64,000 nt of DNA, taken from Polyangiaceae bacterium. GTDB lineage: Bacteria; Myxococcota_A; Polyangia; Polyangiales; Polyangiaceae. This document shows, in pieces, positions 1 to 7,742 of the stretch (the first letter of the stretch is position 1; the number at the start of each line of letters is the position of its first letter). Under the pieces are notes generated by a model. It ran no database searches, was not told the DNA's origin, and saw only the letters and a list, made by a program, of their open reading frames with translations. Position numbers and translations under genes: made by a program. The stretch covers positions 62,001 through 126,000 of the forward strand of contig JAHBVX010000012.1 of NCBI GenBank assembly GCA_019637295.1, in the 5' to 3' direction.

Positions 1-80
1 TCCAGTCGATGGTTCAGCGGCATCACGGATCGCGGGGGCGAGCGTTCGGGTGGCAGCGGCCCCATTGATATGCTGCGTTC

Positions 81-96
81 TTGACAAATATGTCAA
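81..96. promoter_or_regulatory. Perfect inverted repeat, likely operator of the AbiE-like operon
   Basis: TTGACA-AATA-TGTCAA is a perfect 6-4-6 palindrome ending 18 bases before the GTG start of the first toxin-antitoxin gene, in an AT-rich island within very GC-rich DNA. The left arm equals a consensus sigma-70 -35 box; a weak -10 candidate (acttat) lies about 17 bases downstream. AbiEi-type antitoxins are known to autoregulate by binding inverted repeats upstream of their operon. That this repeat is the operator is inference. Confidence 0.5.
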
Positions 97-114
97 TTAT
101 GCAACTTATCGGGA

Positions 115-861
115 GTGCTCTCCTCTCGCGAAGCCGTGGAGTTCTTCCACCTTGCCTTGCTGGGTCAGCTCGCGAGTCAGCTCGACCAGCGGCTCTACTC
201 CGTCAAGGGCGGGTGCAATCTGCGCTTCTTCTTCGGGAGCCCGCGGTACTCGGAGGATCTCGACCTCGACATCGCGCAGGTGGCGGAGGGCACGCTGCGC
301 AACAAGATCGAGCGCCTGCTCAGCAGCCGACCCCTCGCGTTGGTGCTGCGCACGCAGGGTGTACAGCTCGAACGAGCCTCTGCCCCGAATCAGCCACCAA
401 CCACCCAGCGCTGGAAGGTCGGGCTGTCTCTCCCAGGGCAGACACTGCACACCAAGCTGGAGTTCAGCAGGCGCGGCCTCGACGAAGGGAGCGAAGTCGC
501 GCCCCTCAGTCCCGTGCTCTGCGGCCGCTACGGCGTCGTCCCCGCGCTGGTGAGCCACTATCGAGCGGAACGGGCAATCCTGCAAAAGGTCCGAGCATTG
601 GCTGGGCGAAGCGAAACCCAGGCCCGGGACGTGTTCGACCTGCAGCATCTGCTCGGCCGATACCCCGAGTCGCAGGCGACTGTCGACGACGCCCTACGGC
701 GGCAGGCCCGGGAGCGTGCCGCAGCGGTGACCTCCGACGCATTCGTAGCGCAAGTGATCGCGTACCTGCCGCCCGAGGAGCAGCACGTCTACGAGTCCGA
801 AGCAGCGTTCGACGGGATGCGGCTCGCTTGCGTGGAGCTCTTGGGACCCGGTGGACCGTGA
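115..861 (+). CDS. AbiEii/AbiGii-family nucleotidyltransferase (type IV toxin-like)
   Basis: This is a 248-residue protein of the AbiEii nucleotidyltransferase toxin family, whose members modify RNA or other targets and are neutralised by an AbiEi-type partner. Visible motifs are VKGGCNLRFF (30-39), SEDLDLD (46-52) with the paired acidic catalytic residues, KLEF (114-117) and RDVFDL (171-176), matching the four AbiEii motifs in order. The GTG start is chosen because it leaves the complete N-terminal helix before the KGG motif. Its stop overlaps the GTG start of the next gene (GTGA), so the two are translationally coupled. In described abiE operons the antitoxin gene comes first; here the toxin-like gene is upstream. 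Family assignment is firm, toxicity is inferred. Confidence 0.85.
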   Translation: MLSSREAVEFFHLALLGQLASQLDQRLYSVKGGCNLRFFFGSPRYSEDLDLDIAQVAEGTLRNKIERLLSSRPLALVLRTQGVQLERASAPNQPPTTQRWKVGLSLPGQTLHTKLEFSRRGLDEGSEVAPLSPVLCGRYGVVPALVSHYRAERAILQKVRALAGRSETQARDVFDLQHLLGRYPESQATVDDALRRQARERAAAVTSDAFVAQVIAYLPPEEQHVYESEAAFDGMRLACVELLGPGGP

Positions 862-1463
862 AGCTGACCGACGCCCACGCCCGGTTGCTCGAGGCGGGAG
901 TGCCCACGTTTCACACCAACGATGCTGCGGCTTTGTGGCGCATCCGGCGCGACCACGCCTCACAATTGCTGGGGCGACTTGCGGCGAGCGGACACGTCGT
1001 TCGGCTGGCGCGGGGGCGCTACGCCCTACCGACGCTCGCGCCGTTCGCTCTTCCTCGAGCGCTGTCGTCGCCATCGCCAAGCTACGTCTCGTTTCACTCC
1101 GCTCTGTACCACCATGGCCTCATCGAGCAGGTGCCCTTCGTAATCTACGCCGCGACGCTCGCGCCGACTCGGCGTGTGGAGACTCCACTGGGGGTCGTGT
1201 CGTTCCACCAACTCAGCCCAGGGTTCTTTGGGGGCTACGAGTACGACGCCCGGTCCACCGGAGACGTCGCCACACCGGAGAAGGCACTGGTCGACTACCT
1301 CTACCTCGCGCCCACGAAGAGCAAACTCTTTCGGGCGTTGCCCGAGCTCGAGCTCCCGCGGAGCTTTCGGCGAAGGGAAGCCCGACGCTTCGCTCAGAGC
1401 ATCGCATCATCCGCGCGAAGGACGTTCGTGTTCGAAGCGCTCGCGCGCATTATGGAACGTTGA
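858..1463 (+). CDS. AbiEi-family antitoxin / transcriptional regulator
   Basis: This 201-residue protein has an N-terminal winged-helix-like segment (about 1-60; ending HVVRLARGRYAL, the typical wing of AbiEi proteins) and a C-terminal domain with the conserved pattern SFHSALYHHGL ... TPEKALVDYLY seen in the AbiEi antitoxin family. The GTG start overlaps the stop of the upstream nucleotidyltransferase gene by four bases (GTGA). Its expected role is to repress the operon, probably through the inverted repeat at 81-96, and to counter the toxin. In-frame reading continues far upstream without a stop, but that stretch lies inside the toxin gene and has no protein-like content. Confidence 0.8.
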   Translation: MKLTDAHARLLEAGVPTFHTNDAAALWRIRRDHASQLLGRLAASGHVVRLARGRYALPTLAPFALPRALSSPSPSYVSFHSALYHHGLIEQVPFVIYAATLAPTRRVETPLGVVSFHQLSPGFFGGYEYDARSTGDVATPEKALVDYLYLAPTKSKLFRALPELELPRSFRRREARRFAQSIASSARRTFVFEALARIMER

Positions 1464-1540
1464 CGCGCGGCCACCGCTGGGCTCGAACGGCGCTTGCCGA
1501 ACTCAGCGGCCTAGGTTGCGGAGGTGTCAGCCCGGGGGAC

Positions 1541-1612
1541 CCGGCTGAAGAGTTCCCAGCCCTTCCTCTGTCGCTCGGCTGCGTACATGGCGAGGTCCGC
1601 GCACTCGAGCAG
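1541..1612 (-). pseudogene. Remnant of a GGDEF (diguanylate cyclase) C-terminus
   Basis: The minus-strand frame reads LLECADLAMYAAERQRKG followed by WELF, matching the last helix and strand of GGDEF domains (compare LLARADRALYQAKAAGRN in the intact diguanylate cyclase at 17327-18547). No GG(D/E)EF motif or remaining GGDEF core is found upstream, so this is a fragment of about 24 residues left from a deleted gene. Confidence 0.5.
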
Positions 1613-1761
1613 CGCCGGCGCCGACTGTCCATCCTCTGGATACCTGGAGCTCCCCGTCAACGACGCGCTTCGCGATACCCGGAGGGCCGGAGGGGTGCGA
1701 CGAAGTCCGCCATCGTCAAACCCACTCCCGCACCCGCACCCGCAGAGCAAAGGGCGGGTGA

Positions 1762-1930
1762 TTAGAGCTCAGCGGCAGCCTCGACCAATTGCAGCAGAAA
1801 CGGGCGCTCAGAGATGTTGACGCCGTTGGTCTCACGGAGCACGGAGAAGCTCACGCGGATCTCGTCGCCCCAGCCGGTTAGAGAGCGCGACGATCGTCGT
1901 CGAAGACTCGGTGAGCTCCAGTGCCGATCT
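1762..1930 (-). pseudogene. Possible decayed gene tail of unknown family
   Basis: The minus-strand frame ending in TAA at 1762-1764 reads GDEIRVSFSVLRETNGVN then ISERPFLLQLVEAAAEL, with G/C-rich third positions typical of real genes in this window. Upstream, similar quality continues in another frame (STTIVALSNRLG), suggesting a frameshift near 1875. No start, no ribosome binding site and no recognised family. It could be the 3' end of a gene truncated by the event that placed the LysR gene next to it. Confidence 0.3.
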
Positions 1931-1963
1931 TGTCGAAGGCAACACGCTCGCTTACTGGCGCTG

Positions 1964-2836
1964 TCAGCTCGCCTGCCCGAGCAGCAGGGACTGCTCGGCG
2001 GCGATGACCTGCGCCAGGAAGTCCATGACGACTCGCACGCGGGGTGCGCGGTGCATGTCGACATGGACGACGGCCCAGAACTCGTCCAGCAGCACCGGCT
2101 CGGGGACCACGCGGCGGAGCAGCGGATCTGGATCGGCAGCGAAGCAGTCGATGAGCGCGATACCTGCGCCCGCGCGAACAAGCGTGATCATGTGCGCCGC
2201 GGTATTGCAGCGCGCGACGATGCGCCCGGTGGGGAAGTGCTCGTGGAGCACGCGCGCCTCCTTGGCGTGCTCGAACACTTGCGGCAGGCTGATCAGTGGC
2301 GGCGCGTTGTCCAGCACGAGCGCGCGTGATGCATACAGGCCCGCCGCCTGCGTGCCGAGCTTGCGGCCGACGAGTGCGGCCTGCGTCGGCTTCTTGTAGC
2401 GGATGCCGACGTCGGCCTCGCGTCGGGACAGGTCGAACACGCGGACGTCGGAGACCAGCGATAGCTCGAGCCCGGGGTGCTTGGCCCACAGCGCGGGCAG
2501 GCGGGGCAGCAAGAACCCATCGAAGAACGAATCGACCGCGGTGAGTCGGACCGGCCCCTCGATGCGCGCATCGTGTCCCGCGACCTCGCGCTCGAGCGCC
2601 AGCGCGCGCTCTTCGATCTCGGTCGCGCGCGAGAGCGCGAGCTGGCCTGCGTGGGTCGGGACGAAGCCATCCGCCGTGCGATCGAACAGTCGTGCCTTTA
2701 GCGCCTCTTCGATCGTGACCAGCTTGCGCCCGACCGTGGTCGCGTCGACCGCGAGGGACCGTGCGGCGCCCGCGAGCGTCCCGTGACGTCCGACGGCGAG
2801 CACGTAACGAAGGTCATCCCAGTTCACACCCTGCAT
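1964..2836 (-). CDS. LysR-family transcriptional regulator
   Basis: This 290-residue protein has an N-terminal winged helix-turn-helix (VNWDDLRYVLAVGRHGTLAG, then AARSLAVDATTVGRKL) followed by a LysR substrate-binding domain (GPVRLTAVDSFFDGFLLPRL onwards). LysR proteins are one-component regulators that usually bind next to their own gene and control a divergent neighbour. The ATG at 2836 is preferred over one nine codons upstream because it sits just before the HTH. It is transcribed divergently from the SnoaL-like gene at 2902 with a 65-base shared promoter region, so that gene is its likely target (inference from arrangement). Confidence 0.9.
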   Translation of the reverse strand: MQGVNWDDLRYVLAVGRHGTLAGAARSLAVDATTVGRKLVTIEEALKARLFDRTADGFVPTHAGQLALSRATEIEERALALEREVAGHDARIEGPVRLTAVDSFFDGFLLPRLPALWAKHPGLELSLVSDVRVFDLSRREADVGIRYKKPTQAALVGRKLGTQAAGLYASRALVLDNAPPLISLPQVFEHAKEARVLHEHFPTGRIVARCNTAAHMITLVRAGAGIALIDCFAADPDPLLRRVVPEPVLLDEFWAVVHVDMHRAPRVRVVMDFLAQVIAAEQSLLLGQAS

Positions 2837-2901
2837 TCTTGCACGGTGGACCTGCAGTCCCAAGCATTTCAGGTAGTTCGGCGTGCCGCTAGGGTGAGGA
2901 C

Positions 2902-3390
2902 ATGAAGCTGCTCGTGGTCATCTGTGCCGCGAGCGCTTGCGCAAGCACCCCCCAACCCACTCCGGAGAATCCCATGTCAAACACCAGCAACTCCAAGCAA
3001 CGCCTCGAAGCCTTCATGCAGGACGTCTTCAACCGCGGCGATGTCGCCGCTGCCGATACCTACGTCGACCCGGCGTTCATCGATCATGCCCCGTGGCCCG
3101 GCCATGCCGGCACGCTCGCCGGGTTCAAGGCCGGCCTGGTCGAGTTCCGCGCTGCATTCCCCGATCTCAAGGTCGACCTGACACGCGCGGTCGTCGAAGG
3201 TGACCTTGTCGTCGGCCATCTCACGATGAGTGGGACGCAGCTCGGCGCGTTCATGGGCGCGCCCGCGAGCGGCAAGACGTTCCGCATCGAGGCGATCGAC
3301 ATCATCAAGATGCGTGACGGCAAGGCGGTCGAACACTGGGGCGTGATGGACGCGGCCGGTCTGGCGGCCCAGCTCGGACTCGCTCCCTGA
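2902..3390 (+). CDS. SnoaL-like polyketide cyclase / ester cyclase-family protein
   Basis: The protein has one SnoaL-like NTF2-fold domain. Landmarks are FNRGDVAAADTYVDPAFIDH, GLVEFRAAFPDLKVDL and the typical end FRIEAIDIIKMRDGKAVEHW. Members are small ligand-binding or cyclase enzymes, and most genomic copies have no known substrate. Two starts are possible: ATG 2902 gives a hydrophobic N-terminus with a weak lipobox-like ICAASAC, while ATG 2974 (MSNTSNSK) gives a cytosolic protein of about 138 residues. Both have purine-rich sites upstream; the shorter form fits the usual family length. It is divergent from the LysR gene and probably controlled by it. Confidence 0.8.
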   Translation: MKLLVVICAASACASTPQPTPENPMSNTSNSKQRLEAFMQDVFNRGDVAAADTYVDPAFIDHAPWPGHAGTLAGFKAGLVEFRAAFPDLKVDLTRAVVEGDLVVGHLTMSGTQLGAFMGAPASGKTFRIEAIDIIKMRDGKAVEHWGVMDAAGLAAQLGLAP

Positions 3391-3766
3391 CGTATGCGTC
3401 ACCGCCCGGGGGGGGGGCCGCACAGCTCGTGAGCCGATCTGGCCACGGCGCGCTGAGTCCCACTGCAGACTGACATCGGGGATCACGTTGCTAGCGGTGC
3501 GGCGCAGCCTCCTGGGTGAAGCGAGCGCTGCGAGGGCCGCCGAGAGCTGCTTCTGGCGAGCTGGCACGCCGTTGCCGCGAAGGCGCGAAGGCGGGCGCGG
3601 CCGGAGATCGATCCTCCCTCCCGTGAGGACCGAACTATCGGTGTGCGTCTGGCGCACCGACACGACGTCAGTTTGGCGTGGGCCGGGCACTACACCCGAG
3701 AGCGGCCTTCAACACCGAGTGGCGCACGCCTTTGCTCCCTGCGGTTGACCGGGATAGGGTCTCTCC
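3391..3766. other. 376-base stretch with no recognisable gene
   Basis: Both strands were read in all frames. Only low-quality Arg/Ala/Gly/Pro-rich frames are present. A run of ten or more G residues sits near 3407. No repeat, tRNA or promoter was recognised. Confidence 0.6.
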
Positions 3767-4267
3767 GTGGCGCTCTTCGTACCGTTGTTCCAAGCGCTCA
3801 ACGCGAGCGGCGGGCGGTACGTGGTGGTTGGCGGCGTGGCAACGGTGCTGCACGGACACGCGCGGCTCACGGCGGATGTCGACGTCATCGTGGAGTTCGA
3901 GAGGGAGGGGCTGACGCGCCTTCTCGACGCGGTCACGGAACTCGGCCTGCGACCTCGGCCCCCCGTGGCGGCGAAGGACTTTGCAGATCCGGCGTGTCGC
4001 GCTGCCTGGATCCGCGACAAGGGCATGCGCGTATTCTCGTTCTGGGATCCGAACAGTCCAATGCGAGAGCTCGACTTGTTCGTCGAGCATCCCATCGACT
4101 TCGAAGAGTTGTGGTCGCGTTCCGTGCTGGTCGAGATTGGAGGGACCGAAGCTCGAATTGCGTCCATCGGTGACTTGATCGCTCTGAAACGACTTGCCGG
4201 TCGGCCCCAGGACCTTCAAGATATCCAGGTTCTGGAGAGCATCGCGAAGCGTCATGGGAAGGCCTGA
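3767..4267 (+). CDS. MNT-type nucleotidyltransferase of a putative toxin-antitoxin pair
   Basis: This 166-residue protein has a minimal nucleotidyltransferase fold: VVVGGVATVLHGHARLTADVDVIV (residues 19-42) carries the GG motif and the D-x-D metal-binding pair at 37 and 39. A later ASIGDLIALKRLAGRPQDLQDIQ segment is typical of the C-terminal part of these proteins. Such stand-alone nucleotidyltransferases are frequent in mobile two-gene modules with a small partner. The start is GTG. The gene overlaps the next small gene by 14 bases, which supports a coupled pair. Substrate and target are unknown. Confidence 0.75.
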   Translation: MALFVPLFQALNASGGRYVVVGGVATVLHGHARLTADVDVIVEFEREGLTRLLDAVTELGLRPRPPVAAKDFADPACRAAWIRDKGMRVFSFWDPNSPMRELDLFVEHPIDFEELWSRSVLVEIGGTEARIASIGDLIALKRLAGRPQDLQDIQVLESIAKRHGKA

Positions 4268-4544
4268 AGAGGACGATGGAAACGAGTGGTCGTGCTCCTG
4301 GGAGGCCGTTCGTGACGCGCAGCAAGCCGCCGTGCTGCGCGCGACGCCAGCGGAGCGCCTCGCGTGGCTGGAGGAGGCAATCGCCCTGGCCCATCGCTCC
4401 GGTGCGCTGCCCCGGCCGCGCGCCCAGTCGGGCCTACCGAACTATTCCGTCCCACCCCCACCTTGCGACGCGGGCAGAACGAGCCCGTCCATCGCGTGCA
4501 CGAGTGCGTCTTCGGGGAGCGAACCGGTCGACCCGAGGCTCTGA
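4254..4544 (+). CDS. Small partner protein of the nucleotidyltransferase (putative TA partner)
   Basis: The 96-residue reading frame begins at an ATG inside the end of the nucleotidyltransferase gene. Its first 55 residues are Trp/Glu-rich and helical in character (WEAVRDAQQAAVLRATPAER, then LAWLEEAIALAHRSGAL), a pattern that commonly follows this kind of nucleotidyltransferase in other genomes (general recollection, not searched). The last 40 residues are Pro/Ser-rich and may be read-through from a degraded 3' end. It probably works with the upstream gene as one half of a toxin-antitoxin module; which half is not clear from sequence. Confidence 0.55.
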   Translation: MGRPEEDDGNEWSCSWEAVRDAQQAAVLRATPAERLAWLEEAIALAHRSGALPRPRAQSGLPNYSVPPPPCDAGRTSPSIACTSASSGSEPVDPRL

Positions 4545-4682
4545 AATGTCCGTTTCGTTACCATCACCTCGTCGATCGCAGGTTGGCCGCCGCGGGAAGT
4601 AGCGAAGACGTGGTCGGGTCTGGCGGTTGCGCCGAAGGACGACCGGTCTCCAAGCCTCTGGGCTATAGTGGCCGCAGGCATG

Positions 4683-6173
4683 ATGCGGACGCGGATCTCT
4701 TCGGCGGCTTCGCTGACACTGGCGCCTCTACTGGGTGCCGCCGCGTGCACGTTCCTGAGCTCGCTGGACGATCTGGCGGGGGTGCCGGCTGACGGCGGCG
4801 CGGTCGACGCGCCCGCGGACACGCTGGGCGGCGACTCGTCCGACGCCGCACCGTGCAATCGCGATCTGAGCTCCGATCCGCAGCACTGCGGCGCGTGCGG
4901 CAACGCTTGCGCGCCGTATGAGCTGTGCGTCGCGGCCAGTTGCATTGCGTGTGACAGCGCGAACCACGACTGCGACGGCGACGGCTGGCTGGTCGCGGAG
5001 GGCGATTGCTGCGACAAGCCGGGGGATTGCGGCGACCAGCCCGAGCTGATCAACCCGGGAGCGCTCGAGATCCCGGGCAACCAGGTCGACGACAACTGCA
5101 ACCTCTTCGACCAAGAGGACATTGCGCCGTGCGACACGGGATTGTCGTCGAGTTCGAATGTCGCCGCCGACTACGCGCGCGCGCTAGGCATCTGCCGCAT
5201 GGCGCAGGCGGCTCCGGAGAAGCTGGCCAAGACCTGGGGCCTACTCGAGGCGCAGTTGCTGCGCGCCGACGGCTCACCGCTCGGAGACGCAAGCGCACGC
5301 AGCATTCGAACCAGCTTCGGAGCCGTCTCACCCAGCGTGGTCGAAGGCGATGCGCTGGTAGTGCTGTCGACCGGAATTGCGGCGGACGGCACCCAGACCA
5401 ATCCCGGACCGAACCAAGGGGCGCCGGCGAATTCCTTCATGTCCTACTTCCACCAGCCGATCAGCCAGGTCGACTTGTCGCTCGGGTGTCCTGGCTCGGC
5501 CTGCATCCAAGATTGGTTCGCGTCCGCGAACCCGCCGCTCAAGGCGGCAGAAGCGTTGCCGACCGCGCCCGAGTGCGAGCCCCCGTTCAACCCGAGCCAA
5601 GCGTTCGATTCGGTGATGTTGCGCCTGGTGATCCGCGCGCCGACGAACATGAAGTCGTTCCGGTTTCGCAGCTACTTCTTGTCGGCGGAGTACCCGGTTT
5701 TCGTGTGCTCCGCCTTCAACGATCAACTGGTGGCGCTGATCGACACTCCGACCGGCACGCCCGAGATCGCCAATCCTGCGGACAAGAATTTGGCGACCTA
5801 CGTTGACAGCGAGCTGCAGAAGTGGCCGGTCGGAATCAACGTCGCCAAGGGGACTGGGTTGTTCTCGGTGTGCGAGTCGAAGACGGACAACCCGGACTGC
5901 TGGAATGCCGACGTGGCGACCGCGTCCTGCTCGTCGGGTGCCGCTGAACTAGCCGGAACCGGCTTCGAGAAGCCTACGGGGGGCTCGTGCACGCTGGGTG
6001 GCGCCACGGGTTGGTTGACGATGGCGGGCAACGTCGTGCCCGGCGAGCCGCTCGAGCTCAGAGTCGTCATCTGGGACGTCAACGACGCCTCGTACGACTC
6101 GATGGTGCTGCTCGATGGCTTTTCGTGGCATCCGGATGCGGTGAACCCCGGAACGAGCTCTGTGGCCGAGTGA
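4683..6173 (+). CDS. MopE-like / choice-of-anchor L lipoprotein
   Basis: This is an exported lipoprotein of about 496 residues. The ATG at 4683 is chosen because it gives a normal signal peptide ending in LLGAAAC (Cys22); an in-frame GTG lies five codons upstream. After an acidic linker comes a Cys-rich segment (HCGACGNACAPYELCV) and a MopE-type putative metal-binding motif, HDCDGDGW with NPGALEIPGNQVDDNCN. The rest (from about 230) resembles choice-of-anchor L surface domains: YFHQPISQVDLSLGCPGSAC, RFRSYFLSAEYPVFVC and a closing DGFSWHPD. It is probably on the cell surface. No operon partner is evident. Function is unknown beyond a likely Ca- or Cu-binding surface role. Confidence 0.8.
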   Translation: MRTRISSAASLTLAPLLGAAACTFLSSLDDLAGVPADGGAVDAPADTLGGDSSDAAPCNRDLSSDPQHCGACGNACAPYELCVAASCIACDSANHDCDGDGWLVAEGDCCDKPGDCGDQPELINPGALEIPGNQVDDNCNLFDQEDIAPCDTGLSSSSNVAADYARALGICRMAQAAPEKLAKTWGLLEAQLLRADGSPLGDASARSIRTSFGAVSPSVVEGDALVVLSTGIAADGTQTNPGPNQGAPANSFMSYFHQPISQVDLSLGCPGSACIQDWFASANPPLKAAEALPTAPECEPPFNPSQAFDSVMLRLVIRAPTNMKSFRFRSYFLSAEYPVFVCSAFNDQLVALIDTPTGTPEIANPADKNLATYVDSELQKWPVGINVAKGTGLFSVCESKTDNPDCWNADVATASCSSGAAELAGTGFEKPTGGSCTLGGATGWLTMAGNVVPGEPLELRVVIWDVNDASYDSMVLLDGFSWHPDAVNPGTSSVAE

Positions 6174-6802
6174 CGCACCCATGCGCCTCGCGACTGCACG
6201 TTGCCTAACGACGTTGGGAAAGCGCCGGAACAACGGCGTGTGGCCCTGGTCGCTTCACTGATCCTTCACCAGCGCGTCGAGCAGCCAGCGCGTGATCGCA
6301 ACGAGCCCGGAGGCCGGGACGCTGGTGAGCCTCTGCCGAAGCGGCATGGACAGCGCATAGCCCAGTGCCGCAAGCTCGAGGTCGAGCGCTTGCATCACCG
6401 CTACCGACGGCACGGATCTGTTCCTCGCTGGATGGGAAGACGTCGCTCGCGTTCCCACCACTGGCGGTCCTGTCCAGACCATGCTTTCGGGCGGCGCGCG
6501 CGGCTACGCCATCACCCTCGACTCCGAGCGCGTGTATTGGACCACCGACGATGGGACGGGGTCAGCCACCGGGACCGTTCGCGTGATGGACAAGTGCTGC
6601 GGCACGTAGGACGATGGCCTCGCCCCTTTCGTCCAGGAAGGCTACGATGTGAGCGCGCTACGCGGCCGCCAGCACATCAGCCCCGGGGGCCGGGTCGGGG
6701 GTGGCGGGCGAGGGGTGAGGGTCGGGCTGGCTCGGCTGCTCTGAGACTGCCTGGGTGCTCGCCCGCGCGTGGACGCGGGCCGGATGCTATCGTTCGGGCC
6801 GC
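6174..6802. other. Long intergenic stretch with a decayed fragment
   Basis: About 630 bases lie between the MopE-like and CAP-domain genes. The only protein-like content is the beta-propeller fragment at 6361-6609. The rest is GC-rich without convincing coding, RNA or repeat features. Confidence 0.6.
6361..6609 (+). pseudogene. Fragment of a beta-propeller-type lipoprotein
   Basis: Between stops, this frame reads TDGTDLFLAGWEDVARVPTT, then GGPVQTMLSGG, GYAITLDSERVYWTTDDG and VRVMDKCCGT. The VYWT-TDDG-V-RV pattern is the blade repeat of exported beta-propeller proteins common in myxobacteria, which normally carry many such blades. Only one to two blades remain, with no start codon or signal peptide. 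It is either a remnant of a deleted gene or a misplaced 3' piece. Confidence 0.45.
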
Positions 6803-7705
6803 ATGGTCTCTCTCGCTGTTCGTGCTCGGGCTCTGGTGCTCGTGTCGCTGCTCGTCTGGCTCGGGGGCTGCCAGCGTCCGGGGGCCGCGCCCGGGTTCGC
6901 GTCTGGGCCGCTCGTGACCAAGGAGGCGACGCCCGAGATCTCCGCGCTCGAGCGTGCGATGCACGCGCGGCTGAACCGAGATCGGGCCAAGGCGGGCCTG
7001 CCGCCGCTCGAGTTCGACGCCAAGCTCGCGGACGTCGCTCGGGGCCACTCGGAGGACATGCGGCAGCGTAACTTCTTCTCCCACGACTCGCCCTATACCG
7101 GGTCGTTCGAGGACCGGCTCGATCGCGCCGGGCTCGTCACCCGCGCCGCCCGCGAGAACCTGGGCGAGGGGAGCGACGTCGATGGCACGCAGGACGCCCT
7201 GCTGAAGAGCCCCGGACACCACGCCAACATCATGGCCGCCGACGTGACCCACGTCGGGATCGGCATCGTGCAGGTCGGCACGAAGCAGGCGCCGCGGCTG
7301 CTCGTGACCCAGGTGTTCGCGACGCCCGTGAAGAACCAGGATGCGTCCTCGGCTCAGCCGGCGGTCTTGCGCAAGATCGCCGACGCTCGCAAGAAGTCGG
7401 GGCTGCGGCCGCTCGCCGAGCACGAGCTGCTCGGGCGCCTGGCCAAGGAGCACGTCGCCGAGCTGGCCGACGATCTCGGTTCCGCGTCGTCCAAGAAAAT
7501 AGGCGAGTCCGTCATGAGCAAGCTGGCGGGCACCGGGCTGTCCGGCGTCACCGTTGGCGGCAGCGTGTTCGTCTCCGCCGACCTGTACGAGCCCCAAGGC
7601 GCCGTCATGAGCCCCAAGGCGCGGGCGCTGGGCGTGGCCACCGCGCCGGCCAAGGACGAGCGCGGTCGCCCGGCCATCAAGGTGCTGTTGCTCATCGGCG
7701 ACTAG
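6803..7705 (+). CDS. CAP-domain (SCP/PR1-like) lipoprotein
   Basis: This is a 300-residue lipoprotein. The signal peptide ends in LLVWLGGC (Cys about 23). A CAP domain follows (about 45-170): MHARLNRDRAKAGLPPLEFD, ARGHSEDMRQRNFFSHDSP, ARENLGEG, LLKSPGHHANIM and VGIGIVQVG are the classic bacterial CAP signatures. The second half (about 190-300) starts again with LRKIADARKKSGLRPLAEHE, which looks like a degraded second CAP-like repeat without the histidines. CAP proteins are secreted and bind lipids or act in the envelope; the exact role is unknown. The ATG at 6803 is chosen over upstream starts because it begins the signal peptide. Confidence 0.85.
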   Translation: MVSLAVRARALVLVSLLVWLGGCQRPGAAPGFASGPLVTKEATPEISALERAMHARLNRDRAKAGLPPLEFDAKLADVARGHSEDMRQRNFFSHDSPYTGSFEDRLDRAGLVTRAARENLGEGSDVDGTQDALLKSPGHHANIMAADVTHVGIGIVQVGTKQAPRLLVTQVFATPVKNQDASSAQPAVLRKIADARKKSGLRPLAEHELLGRLAKEHVAELADDLGSASSKKIGESVMSKLAGTGLSGVTVGGSVFVSADLYEPQGAVMSPKARALGVATAPAKDERGRPAIKVLLLIGD

Positions 7706-7742
7706 ACCCGACCCGGGCCTGTTGCCAGGTCTCCTCCAGCGC

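Larger units (their letters stand above)
1464..1963. other. 500-base stretch without an intact gene, carrying decayed fragments
   Basis: No full-length gene is convincing here. Two minus-strand fragments look protein-derived: a GGDEF C-terminal remnant (about 1541-1612) and an unidentified tail (1762 to about 1930); both are listed separately. The GC-rich plus-strand frames look like shadows. Confidence 0.6.

Noticed and set aside
1-80. Possible start of a divergent minus-strand gene at about position 77 (MGPLPPER...)
   Set aside because: Too short to judge before the window edge; no ribosome binding site or family signal.
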